Positions 8,051 through 16,094 of a stretch of 64,000 bases of DNA are shown here, piece after piece. Every line of letters starts with the position of its first letter. Within the stretch, counting starts at the first letter, position 1. Below the pieces are notes generated by a model. That model searched no databases and was not told the DNA's origin. It saw only the letters and a list, made by a program, of their open reading frames with translations. This DNA is from Deefgea piscis (GTDB lineage: Bacteria > Pseudomonadota > Gammaproteobacteria > Burkholderiales > Chitinibacteraceae): positions 1,364,001 to 1,428,000 of the forward strand of contig NZ_CP081149.1 in the NCBI RefSeq assembly GCF_019665785.1, in the 5' to 3' direction. The position numbers and the translations under genes were made by a program.

Positions 8051-8719
8051 GTGTGCGTAAACTACATTCCAATTCCTAAACGGTTAGTGCTCAGCCATTT
8101 TGCTGCTGGTGAACCGAAAGCCGACTAGCCTGATGAAGTCTGGCAAGACTACGCTGCGCCGATGATTGTGCATGGCCGCCAAGGGCGACAAGCCGTGGTT
8201 GCGAACTACGGCTTTTTACCCAAAGCAAAACTACCGCAAGGTGCGCGCTACAGCACGATGAACGCGCGGGCTGAAACCATAGGGCAACTCAAAAGCTACC
8301 AAGGCGCATGGCAACGCAGCCAACTTTGTCTGGTGCCGATGAAGGGATTTTTTGAGCCATGCTATGAATCAGGCAAAGCAGTACGACACCAAATTAGCTT
8401 GGCGAACAATGCGCCATTTGCGGTGGCCGGACTGTGGCGAGCATGGGAAGAAGAGAATGGCCTGCGCAGCTATTCGTTCACACAAATCACCATCAACGCT
8501 GATGAACACCCGCTGATGAAGAGAATGCACAAGCCCGATGATGAAAAACGAAATCTGGTCATTATTCCTGAGGCCAATTACGACGCATGGCTAAGTTGCA
8601 AAAGCATGGAACTAGCACGTACTTTTTTGAAAAACTATCAAGCAGAGTTAATGAAGGTTGAAGCACAATCTTTGCAAAAAACACACTCAAATTTGTTGCA
8701 GCAGAAGTCTTTGTTTTGA
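8051..8719 (+). pseudogene. yedK: SRAP/YedK (HMCES) family gene interrupted by an in-frame TAG
   Basis: SRAP proteins form a covalent link through Cys2 to abasic sites in single-stranded DNA and shield them. From a GTG at 8051 the frame reads M-C-V-N-Y, giving the essential Cys2. It meets TAG at codon 26 (8126-8128) and continues open to 8719. After the stop come PDEVWQDYAAPM, TMNARAET (active-site Asn), CLVPMKGFFEP (Glu) and ADEHPLMKRMH (His), all in good order. Related proteins usually have Trp at the interrupted position as far as I recall, so one TGG to TAG change would explain it. The gene is divergent from umuDC, a common partner on mobile elements. Without Cys2 a product from the ATG at 8162 should be inactive. 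Suppression or a sequencing error cannot be excluded. Confidence 0.8.
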
Positions 8720-8864
8720 GAGGATTAGAAACTGATGCGGAATCCTATTCAATTTATCCACCCAAACTCTTTGAGCATCGCGACCCCCTTACCAGTTTAG
8801 CCACAGCTAAACTTGGATTGCAGCCCACTATGATTGACTGGTTTAAAATATGCGACAGGCAGTA
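8720..8864. other. Spacer between SRAP gene and IS1182 element
   Basis: No gene is seen. A small perfect hairpin, AGTTTAGC-CACA-GCTAAACT, lies at 8794-8813 but has no T-run. The sequence GTTTAAAATATGC at 8841-8853 is repeated at 10511-10523 on the other side of the IS element. Confidence 0.5.
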
Positions 8865-10491
8865 GTCGGCCCAGACTGTGTAAAAACGCTGCGGCAGGCC
8901 AAGCCCACTTCACCTTCACAATCGTTTTTTGTGTTTTTCACTGCTCATTTGTTCGCAAACCTAGCCGCCATTAGCTGCAAAAAAGCCTTTTAGGCTCTCA
9001 TTGCCACCATTAGGTTCTCAATTCCTACAATCTTCATTGCTCGCTTCATGTTGTAAGCGAGTATATGCAAACTCATCTCAGTTCGGACGTGCTCTAGGCT
9101 TTTGGTTAGGAAGTGTGTCGCGCCCATCCATTCCTTTAAAGTGCCAAACGGATGCTCGACCGTTGATTTTCTAATCCGCATCGCATTGGGCATTTGGTCT
9201 AGCCGAGTTTGCATTGCATCTAAGATATTTTCATGTTCCCAACGAGTAACACGTCGTTCCTTGCCTGGAGTGCATTGCGTTTTCAAATGGCAAACCTGAC
9301 ATTTAGAACTCCAGTATTTATGTAGCGTCTGTCCTTTCTCAATGCTGATGCAACGTTGCGTAAGTTGCTCACCAGCAGGACACTGATATTCATTAGTCTG
9401 CGCGTCATAAATGAAATCGGATTTATCAAACCGACCTTTTGCGTTCGCGCCGGAGGTCATGCACTTAGGAACGATGGCGCTAATCTGCGATTCATCGCAG
9501 GCCTGAATTTCTTCGCTTTTAAAATAACCACGGTCAGCAATCGCGGTGAGTTTCTCGACGGCCATCGCTGTTTTTGCTTGCTGTGCCATCTTGCTGAGTT
9601 GCGAACGGTCAGAACCCTCGTTGTTCACATCATGCGCAACAATCAAATGATTTTTGGTATCCACTGCAGTTTGCGCGTTGTAACCAACGATGCCATTCCC
9701 TCGCGATTTCATGGAGCGGGCATCGGGGTCGGTCAGTGATATTTGCTTATCGGGGACTTGATTTAGCGCCACTTCAATCGTTTGCAACTCAGCCATTTTG
9801 GCTTTCAAAGCTGTGATTTTGTTCTGCAAGCGCTCGGCGTTCACCGCCGCAGTGGCGGGCTCTTGGCGGTCTGCTGTATCGAGTGCTGCCAGATAACGCT
9901 GAATGCTGTTTTCAATTTCTTCCATGCGGCGTTGTAATTTTGCGCTGGTGAAATTGCGGTCTCGATTATTAACCGCTTTGAATTTACTCCCATCGACCGC
10001 GACGATGGCTTCGGTGAATAAACCGAGTTGCTGGCAGAGCAATACGAACTGGCGACAGACTTTGATGATGGCCTTGCCATTGTCTTTGCGGAAGTTGGCG
10101 ATGGTTTTGAAGTCGGGGGTTAATTTGCCACTCAGCCACATCAGTTCGACGTTGCGCTGTGCTTCGCGCTCCAAGCGACGACTTGATTGAATGCGGTTCA
10201 AATAGCCGTAAATGTAAATTTTGAGCATCACGCTGGGGTGATAGGACTGCCGTCCCGTTATGGCTGGCGCGACACAGTCGAAACCAAGTTGAGCCAGATT
10301 GAGCTCATCGACAAAAACATCAACAATGCGCACTGGATTCGCTTCAGCAATGTAGTCATCAAGGCATTCTGGGAGTAAGGTAGTCTGCGTTCGGCTTTCA
10401 CCTTCGATAAAGCGTTTCAAAACAAACACCTCGTCCCTTGGTCATGGCAAAATCATACTACAAGGCGCGTTTTTACACAGTCTGGGCCGAC
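8865..10491. mobile_element. IS1182-family insertion sequence
   Basis: The element has perfect 25-bp terminal inverted repeats at 8865-8889 and 10467-10491 (inner part CAGACTGTGTAAAAACGC) around one transposase gene. The similarity continues outward imperfectly to 8855 and 10501 through ACAGGC and GCCTGT. The true tips are therefore uncertain by up to about 12 bases, and no clear direct target duplication is visible. The outward motif is also found behind neighbouring genes at 11188 and 11612, so the element may have entered, or may share ends with, a local repeat. Confidence 0.85.
8990..10429 (-). CDS. IS1182-family DDE transposase
   Basis: This 479-residue protein has the full length usual for IS1182 transposases. 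It begins from a GTG at 10429. The N-terminal domain contains HPSVMLKIYIYGYLNRIQSS and ANFRKDN. The DDE core shows AIVAVDGSKFKAVNNRDRN (first Asp), AIADRGYFKSEE (second Asp) and EHPFGTLKEWMG (Glu region). A cysteine cluster (CQVCHLKTQC) lies between, as in many relatives. No frameshift is seen, so it should be functional. It lies between matching inverted repeats. Confidence 0.93.
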   Translation of the reverse strand: MFVLKRFIEGESRTQTTLLPECLDDYIAEANPVRIVDVFVDELNLAQLGFDCVAPAITGRQSYHPSVMLKIYIYGYLNRIQSSRRLEREAQRNVELMWLSGKLTPDFKTIANFRKDNGKAIIKVCRQFVLLCQQLGLFTEAIVAVDGSKFKAVNNRDRNFTSAKLQRRMEEIENSIQRYLAALDTADRQEPATAAVNAERLQNKITALKAKMAELQTIEVALNQVPDKQISLTDPDARSMKSRGNGIVGYNAQTAVDTKNHLIVAHDVNNEGSDRSQLSKMAQQAKTAMAVEKLTAIADRGYFKSEEIQACDESQISAIVPKCMTSGANAKGRFDKSDFIYDAQTNEYQCPAGEQLTQRCISIEKGQTLHKYWSSKCQVCHLKTQCTPGKERRVTRWEHENILDAMQTRLDQMPNAMRIRKSTVEHPFGTLKEWMGATHFLTKSLEHVRTEMSLHILAYNMKRAMKIVGIENLMVAMRA

Positions 10492-10503
10492 TGCGGCCTG
10501 TGA
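10487..10503 (-). repeat. Gene-following repeat, copy 1 (next to IS1182 end)
   Basis: On the minus strand the segment reads ACAGGCCGCAGTCGGCC. It lies downstream of the gene at 10573-11121 and abuts the right tip of the IS1182 element. It matches the copies at 11188-11204 and 11612-11627, which have the same orientation relative to the gene before them. Confidence 0.65.
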
Positions 10504-10572
10504 GCCACATCATGTTTAAAATATGCCATTGAAAGCAATAACAGGCAGCTTCGTCCCAATGTTTAAATACAA

Positions 10573-11121
10573 TTATTTTGAAGTAGGGCAAGGACTTTCA
10601 ACAAGCCGAGTATCACAAACAATTGCGGAACGCAGATATTGCGTCCATTGGGCAACCTGTTCTTTAGTTGGGTCAAACTTAAATGCTTTTTGAACAATAT
10701 AAAAACTATCATTTCCTTTGATTGCTTTGAACCAAGTATTTTCTGGCTTTCCTGTCGCAGAATTTAACGGACATGTTTGCACCCAAAGTGAAAAATCATA
10801 GCCATTTTCTTTACCATTTTTAAGTGGTGTAACATTCCCATCTTTGCATGCAGCTAACCAAGTTTTGCCCATGTATGTTTGAAATTGCGCCAGAGTTACA
10901 TTATTAATTTTTGAGCCTAAAAAAACCTGTGTCGTGACCATTTCAGTCCAATTACTAACGGACTCTGCTTGAGGAACCATTTCGGTTGTGACTATGGTGC
11001 CTTGTTTGTTCTGGAAGTCCATCTTATAGCCAGTTGGAAGTGTGACTAATAAATTTTCATCTAACAGTGAGGCATAACTCATGCATGGCAAAGCAAGAAG
11101 TAATAAGAAAGTTGATTTCAT
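10573..11121 (-). CDS. Hypothetical exported protein (cassette-like gene)
   Basis: I do not recognise the family. The 182-residue product from the ATG at 11121 starts MKSTFLLLLALPCMSYASLL, a clear Sec signal peptide with likely cleavage after SYA. The mature part is small and has no membrane segment. It has four cysteines (AACKDG, QTCPL, VCDT, ESPCP) that could form two disulfides. The start is chosen because GGA lies 8 bases before it and it begins the signal peptide. The gene has no close operon partner and is followed by the shared short repeat at 10487. A periplasmic or outer-surface role is likely from the signal peptide only. Confidence 0.7.
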   Translation of the reverse strand: MKSTFLLLLALPCMSYASLLDENLLVTLPTGYKMDFQNKQGTIVTTEMVPQAESVSNWTEMVTTQVFLGSKINNVTLAQFQTYMGKTWLAACKDGNVTPLKNGKENGYDFSLWVQTCPLNSATGKPENTWFKAIKGNDSFYIVQKAFKFDPTKEQVAQWTQYLRSAIVCDTRLVESPCPTSK

Positions 11122-11187
11122 AAAATTCATCCAAATGATTACATTTATTAGCACATAAAACTAAACAGGGGGTTGACCACATTTGGC

Positions 11188-11219
11188 CGACTGCCGCCTG
11201 TTTTCGACCCAAAGGAGCC
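11188..11219 (-). repeat. Gene-following repeat, copy 2
   Basis: The minus-strand sequence is GGCTCCTTTGGGTCGAAAAC followed by AGGCGGCAGTCGG, located between the DUF2750 gene and the next gene. Its core GGGTCGA-AACAGG-GC-AGTCGG is shared with the copy at 11612 and, more weakly, with the copy at 10487. Confidence 0.65.
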
Positions 11220-11242
11220 ACTCTAGTCAATTAGTAAGCTTG

Positions 11243-11575
11243 CTAACTCAAGGGGGCGACTTCCAAACCTGCAAGGTCGGCATTGAAGTTAACTCCAGCA
11301 AGCAGGCCATCTTTATGCATTCCATTAAGCCAATTATCTATAAATGATTTAAGTTCGATTTCTGCTGGTTGATAGTTCGCCCACTCTGCTTTTGCATGCC
11401 GCTTTGCGTAAGCCTGCTCAGACCAAAAAAGTAAAACTTGGCAGTCAAACTCATTTGAGTCGCAATTAGCCCAGCCATTCTCAGATTTCAAACCCCAAAC
11501 GATTTTAGACTCACGAACCTTCTTAATGAAGCGCTCATAGTTATCATGCAAATCTGAAACGAGATGTAAATTCAT
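11243..11575 (-). CDS. DUF2750 domain protein
   Basis: The 110-residue product matches the DUF2750 pattern: YERFIKKVRESKIVWGLKSE near the start, GWANCDSNEFDCQVLLFWSE in the middle, then EIELKSFIDNWLNGMHKDGL and a C-terminal LAGLEVAP. Function is unknown; members often sit in gene cassettes or next to stress genes. A strong AGGAGG stands 8 bases before the ATG at 11575, which suggests the gene carries its own translation signal. It lies on the minus strand in a row of three unrelated small genes separated by a shared repeat. Confidence 0.85.
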   Translation of the reverse strand: MNLHLVSDLHDNYERFIKKVRESKIVWGLKSENGWANCDSNEFDCQVLLFWSEQAYAKRHAKAEWANYQPAEIELKSFIDNWLNGMHKDGLLAGVNFNADLAGLEVAPLS

Positions 11576-11611
11576 TAATTTAGCCTCCTGATTCTTAATA
11601 AGTTCCGCCTG

Positions 11612-11642
11612 TAGCCGACTAGCACCTGTTATCGACCCTAAG
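11612..11642 (-). repeat. Gene-following repeat, copy 3
   Basis: The minus strand reads TTAGGGTCGATAACAGGTGC then TAGTCGGC, within a larger imperfect hairpin whose outer arms are TTCCGC and GCGGAA. It lies between the 11657-12241 gene and the DUF2750 gene, in the same orientation as the other two copies. Confidence 0.65.
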
Positions 11643-11656
11643 CGGAAGGAAATAAA

Positions 11657-12241
11657 TTATGTAGAGCCCTGATTTCTTGACCACGCCTGAATTTCATTTA
11701 GTCGTTTTTCAAGGTGGCTGATATATCTAAAATCCTTGTTGATGTCATCATCTGCCTGCAAAATCTTTATTGCTCTGATGACTCGCCATCCATAGCCTTT
11801 TGATGTCGATTTAATAAATGTTTTAATAAACAAATCAAGTAGGCTCTGTTTTTTCTTGATGACAATTAAAACATCAACAGAGCACCATTTACTTAAAGGG
11901 TCCATAGGTGAATTTATTTCTTTCATGCACTGATGAAGGAATTCATTCATTAACTTTTCACGATTTCTATTTATTGCTACCAGCAGAGGCCTGCAGGCAA
12001 CACAAACCCGCCGGTTGGAATCATGGCACATCATTGCAGATTGGAAGGACTCACTCAGTATTTTGTTTATTGAAAAGTCTGATGCTTTTTCTGCGACAGC
12101 ACTTAATGCTTGGCAACGATACCAAGGGTGTCGAATTGATTTTGCAAGTAGATAAGCAGCATCAATATCCTGACTGACAATCTGGTTAACTTGCTTCCTG
12201 AGTGCAACACCTTGCGCCCAATCAGATTGATTATTTCTCAT
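11657..12241 (-). CDS. Hypothetical protein with helical repeats
   Basis: I do not recognise a named family. The frame is open from 12352; the ATG at 12241 gives 194 residues and is preferred because the sequence from MRNNQSDWAQ onward looks protein-like. The part upstream is low-quality and has no good ribosome binding site. The segment AAYLLAKSIRHPWYRCQALS followed by VAEKASD resembles a HEAT- or TPR-like helical repeat unit, and the rest is predicted to be mostly helical. Six cysteines are scattered. There are no membrane segments. It is the most upstream of three minus-strand genes that are each followed by a shared repeat, so it may be cassette cargo. Function unknown. Confidence 0.6.
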   Translation of the reverse strand: MRNNQSDWAQGVALRKQVNQIVSQDIDAAYLLAKSIRHPWYRCQALSAVAEKASDFSINKILSESFQSAMMCHDSNRRVCVACRPLLVAINRNREKLMNEFLHQCMKEINSPMDPLSKWCSVDVLIVIKKKQSLLDLFIKTFIKSTSKGYGWRVIRAIKILQADDDINKDFRYISHLEKRLNEIQAWSRNQGST

Positions 12242-12736
12242 TAAGTTGCTCGTTTGTTTGGAAGCAGAGGCGAGGTTTGTTGTAGCCGTCCGCTCCTGGC
12301 AGATACCTCTCACCTGACTAGCCATTGTCGGTTCACTCAGTTGCTGTCGCAAAAGTAAAATGGTTGATGTTGCCTAAGAAGAACATGATGTTAGCTTACA
12401 GTCCAGCAATCGACGCAACCCTATTCAAAAGCGGTCAGCTCAAATTTATTTATAGAATTAACATTTTGCCTCAGTTTTATTTATGAAAAGACCTCCAAAA
12501 CCCAAAAAATCCATATTTTTTAAGTGATTGGATAAAAATTTTATACAAACATAACTACAGCACGATAGAGGAAATATTTTAATAATAAAATCTGAGATGA
12601 AATAAGTAATTGATAATGTGGGAATATTAATCGATAAATGCGGAAGTCAGTAAAAATTGAAAGGAGAGGAATGGCTTTAGCTCAGATTTTATTATTAACT
12701 CATTTTTTATTGGCACACATCAGGTTTCATTTGTAA
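12242..12736. other. A+T-rich junction region upstream of truncated comEC
   Basis: No long gene is seen. A 21-codon plus-strand frame at 12671-12736 has a strong AAGGAGAGG ribosome binding site and reads MALAQILLLTHFLLAHIRFH. Its stop TAA at 12734 lies in the same frame as comEC, directly before the comEC-like sequence. The stretch is much richer in A+T than comEC. The join between foreign DNA and comEC falls between about 12735 and 12755. Confidence 0.55.
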
Positions 12737-14395
12737 ATTACCACCAAACCGCAGTGGCAACGATTTGCGCTGACGGGGATTACGCATTTAATCAGTATTT
12801 CAGGTTTACACATTACGATGCTGGCGGCGATGGGCATGGCGCTGGTGCTGTATGGCTGGCGGCGCAGTGCGTATTTAACGCAAAGGCTGGCCGCGCAGCG
12901 TGCGGCTTTAATCGCCGGGGTGTTGATCGCGTTGATCTATAGCGTGTTGGCGGGAATGAGTGTGCCAACGCAGCGCACCGTATTAATGCTGTTGGTCGGC
13001 GCCGTGTGCTTGTGGCGAGCTAGGCCGATGGCGATCAGCGCGATTTGGGCTAGTGCCTTGGCGGTGGTGCTGTTGTTTGATCCTTTTGCCGTGCTATCGG
13101 TTGGTTTTTGGCTGTCGTTTTTGGCGGTGGCGTATTTGATTTGGATGGGCGCCAATCGTATTGGGCGCGAACCGGCGTGGCGCTTGTGGTTAAGTACGCA
13201 GTGGGCGGCGACGTTGGCGTCGTTACCGATTTTGGTGCTGGTATTTGGGCAGGTGCCTTTGATGTCGCCACTGGCCAATGCATTGGCGATTCCTTTGGTC
13301 AGTGTCTTGATTACGCCTTTGGCCTTATTGGGTTTGCTCGACCCAACGGGAACGCTGTTGCGTTGGGCTGAAGGCTTGTTTTCAATCTTAGATCGCTTAC
13401 TGCAATGGATCTTGACTTGGCCGTGGCCGGCGCTAGAGATCAGTTCTCCTCCAATGGGTATATTGCCAGTAGCGATGCTGGGTGTAGCTTTGCTGCTATT
13501 ACCCCGAGGTATTCCAGCGCGCTGGCTCGGTTGGCTGATGCTACTGCCCTTGTTTTTTATGCCGCAGCCCAAATTGGACGATGGGCAGTTTAAATTACAG
13601 GTGCTCGACGTAGATCAAGGTTTGAGTGTGCTGGTGCAAACGCGGAAACACGCTTTGTTGTTTGATACTGGGCGTGAGGCCAATGCCGAGCGCGTGATTT
13701 TGCCGGTGTTGCGTCAGGCAGGGATTACCCGGCTGGATACTTTATTGCTTTCGCATAATGACAACGATCATATTGGCGGCGCGCCGATTTTGCTGGGGCA
13801 GGGCGATCGTTTAGCTTTTCCAATTGCTTTGATTTTGCATAGCTTGCCAGACAATCAGCCGATTTTAAGCAGTAAAATCACCCAACAACGCTGCCAAACA
13901 GGGCAGCGCTGGCGCTGGGATGGCGTTGATTTTGAGGTCTTGTGGTTGCATCCCAACTATGTCGCTAACAATGACAATGCGCGCGGCTGTGTGCTGCGAA
14001 TTCATAATCGCTGGCATAGTGCTTTGATCCCGGCAGATATTAGTCGCCTTGAAGAAGGCGAGCTGCTCGCGGCGGGACTGCCGGCGACGGCGATTGTGAT
14101 TGCGCCCCATCACGGCAGTAAAAGCGCTTCATCGGATGCGTTTATTCAAGCTTTGCAACCACAATACGCGGTATTTTCAGCGGGGTTTATGAATCAATTT
14201 CGGCATCCGCATCCCGAGGTGTTGGCGCGCTATGCCGCAGCAGGTGCGACGCTATTGCGGACGGATCAGGCTGGATCATTACAATTTACTGTCGGCGAAC
14301 TGATTAAGCTACAAGAGCAACGCGCCATCGCGCCGCGATATTGGTACACTGCGACTTATTCTGATCCAAAAACGGCTGTTGGAATTTCGCCATGA
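12737..14395 (+). pseudogene. comEC: 5'-truncated comEC (DNA uptake channel)
   Basis: ComEC carries single-stranded DNA through the inner membrane during natural transformation. Full-length members have about 700-800 residues. Here recognisable sequence starts abruptly near 12755 (WQRFALTGITHLISISGLH, the start of the competence membrane domain). An in-frame TAA stands at 12734, so the N-terminal 200 or so residues, with the DUF4131/OB part, are missing. The remaining frame includes several membrane helices (for example VLIALIYSVLAGMSVPTQRT). It ends with the metallo-beta-lactamase-like domain, with LLSHNDNDHIGG and IAPHHGSKSASS. An ATG at 12818 could start a 525-residue fragment. The gene overlaps the MOSC gene by ATGA. 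The lost part coincides with the border of the accessory region, so disruption by insertion or deletion is likely. Confidence 0.85.
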
Positions 14396-15192
14396 CGATG
14401 TTGCTTTCTGCTTTATACCGCTACCCCCTTAAATCATGTCGTGCTCAAGCACTGAGCCAAAGCCAGCTCGACATGCGTGGCTTGCCACAAGATCGAGAAT
14501 GGATGATAGCCAATTCGGCTGGCGTGCAAATCACTGCGCGCACTGAGCCACGGATTTTATTGATTTGTGCTGAAGTCACGCCCGATGGTCTGTGGCTCAA
14601 AGCACCCGGCATGGCCGATTTATTTGTCGCGCTCGCGCAGTTTAATGAACTGCATCAGGCTGATGTTTGGGAAACCGAATTTTTAGCACGGCGTGGCGCT
14701 CTCGATGCTGATGCGTGGTTGTCTGCATATTTAAATCAAACCGTACATCTGATGTGGCTGGGCTTAGAACCGCACCGGCGCTTAAAAAACCATCCAGATG
14801 TGGCGATTAGCTTTGTCGACACCTATCCCTTATTAATCATTGGTGAAGGCTCTTTACAAGCGCTGAATGCACGCATTGGCCGTGAGTTATCGATGCTGCG
14901 TTTTCGGCCTAATTTGGTTATTGCCAATAGCGCGCCATTTGCTGAGGATACTTGGCAGCGGATTCGGATTGGCGAGGTGGAGATTGAATTAGCCAAAGCG
15001 TGTGAACGCTGTTTGATGACGACCCTCGACCCTGATACCGCTGAGCGCACCAAAGATTCAGAACCGCTACGTAGTTTGGCTAAGTTTAGAAAAAGCGGCG
15101 CTGCGGTGGTGTTTGGTCAAAATGCGCGGGTGGTGCAAGGCGGCGCATTACAACTGGGATTGCCGGTTGAAGTGCTAAGTTATAAGGGTTAA
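14392..15192 (+). CDS. MOSC domain protein (YcbX-like)
   Basis: The 266-residue protein has an N-terminal MOSC beta-barrel (LYRYPLKSCRAQALSQSQLD, DREWMIA) and a C-terminal MOSC domain. The latter contains LRFRPNLVI and the conserved cysteine in KACERCLMTTLDP, which in this family binds the sulfur-carrying molybdenum cofactor. YcbX relatives reduce N-hydroxylated compounds using molybdenum. The start overlaps the comEC stop as ATGA, suggesting coupled translation in the ancestral operon; the ATG at 14398 is an alternative start. No iron-sulfur domain is attached, so it would need a separate electron donor. Substrate unknown. Confidence 0.85.
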   Translation: MTMLLSALYRYPLKSCRAQALSQSQLDMRGLPQDREWMIANSAGVQITARTEPRILLICAEVTPDGLWLKAPGMADLFVALAQFNELHQADVWETEFLARRGALDADAWLSAYLNQTVHLMWLGLEPHRRLKNHPDVAISFVDTYPLLIIGEGSLQALNARIGRELSMLRFRPNLVIANSAPFAEDTWQRIRIGEVEIELAKACERCLMTTLDPDTAERTKDSEPLRSLAKFRKSGAAVVFGQNARVVQGGALQLGLPVEVLSYKG

Positions 15193-15349
15193 GTGATTCA
15201 GTCCGCGTTGTCTTGCATCGTTGTCGCGCTTTGCCCTACTCGATATTCTGTCTACGGTTTTCATGCCTTGCCGTGAAACCTTGTCATAAAATATTTGCAC
15301 GAGCACTGAAGTGATTGCATTTGCAGGCCAAATACTTAAGGAGTGCACG

Positions 15350-15853
15350 ATGATTCGACGCCGATCTTTGCATGTTTCGCTACAGGTAGCGATTGTTTCT
15401 GTATTGTCATTTTATTTTGGGGTGCATTTTACGCAGTTTTTTCAAGGTGAATCGGCGGGTATTGGTGGCTTGTGGGCGGCGATTTCATCGATTGTGGTAT
15501 TGCAGGCGACACAAAAAGCCACGATTGAATCGGCGTGGATGCGTGCTTTAGGCACTTTGATTGGCGCGAGTACCAGTGCACTGTACTTTCAGTTTTTTCC
15601 GTTTAGTTTTTGGGGAATGGGCACGACGATTTTTGCAACGGTTTTATTGTGTGAAATGCTCAATATTCCAGACAATGCCCGTTTAGCATCGATTACCGTG
15701 TGCATCATCATGGTGATGGCAAGCTTAAACCCCTCGATTAATCCCTATTTAAATTCAATATTGCGTTTTAGCGAATCAATGATTGGTATTGCTTTATCGA
15801 TGGCGGCAATAGTTATGTGGCCAACGGATGCTGAATCTAAAAGTGAAAAATAA
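15350..15853 (+). CDS. FUSC-like inner-membrane protein
   Basis: From the ATG at 15350 (AAGGAG at 15338-15343) the gene encodes 167 residues, almost all hydrophobic. I see four or five membrane segments, including VAIVSVLSFYFGVHF, GLWAAISSIVVLQAT and MIGIALSMAAIVMW. The pattern GLWAAISSIVVLQATQKATI with a following ALGTLIGA is typical of the membrane half of the fusaric-acid-resistance/aromatic-acid-exporter superfamily. Full exporters are longer, so this is a short, single-module member. A small-molecule efflux role is inferred from family only. It stands alone, with about 150 bp before and 240 bp after without genes. Confidence 0.75.
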   Translation: MIRRRSLHVSLQVAIVSVLSFYFGVHFTQFFQGESAGIGGLWAAISSIVVLQATQKATIESAWMRALGTLIGASTSALYFQFFPFSFWGMGTTIFATVLLCEMLNIPDNARLASITVCIIMVMASLNPSINPYLNSILRFSESMIGIALSMAAIVMWPTDAESKSEK

Positions 15854-16094
15854 ACGTCCGCGCTAAGCGATCAATCAATGCGTGCTTTGCTCAGGTTAAG
15901 CGGGCATTTCTAGATTAAAAAAAACACACTAATTACCTCGATAGAGTGAGTTTGACGTATTGATTTATACCTATTGTGGGTATTGCTTACGAAGTAGTTT
16001 GTGGGTGTTGGTTCTGATATAAGTCAATTTATTACACCGTTATTCGGAGTAGTCTAGACGTATTGTAGTTCTACTGTGAAACGAGGTATTGATC
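15854..16094. other. Intergenic region upstream of the alcohol dehydrogenase
   Basis: No gene is seen. The region is A+T-rich and presumably carries the promoter of the dehydrogenase gene. An AGTAG/CTACT inverted repeat flanks about 18 bases near 16050-16077, but I cannot assign a regulator. Confidence 0.4.

Noticed and set aside
10487-12352. A true integron with standard attC sites
   Set aside because: No integron integrase is visible and the repeats lack clear GTTRRRY core sites; kept only as a cassette-like array.
12937-13572. 211-codon antisense frame over comEC
   Set aside because: The opposite strand carries recognisable ComEC; the antisense translation is low-complexity.
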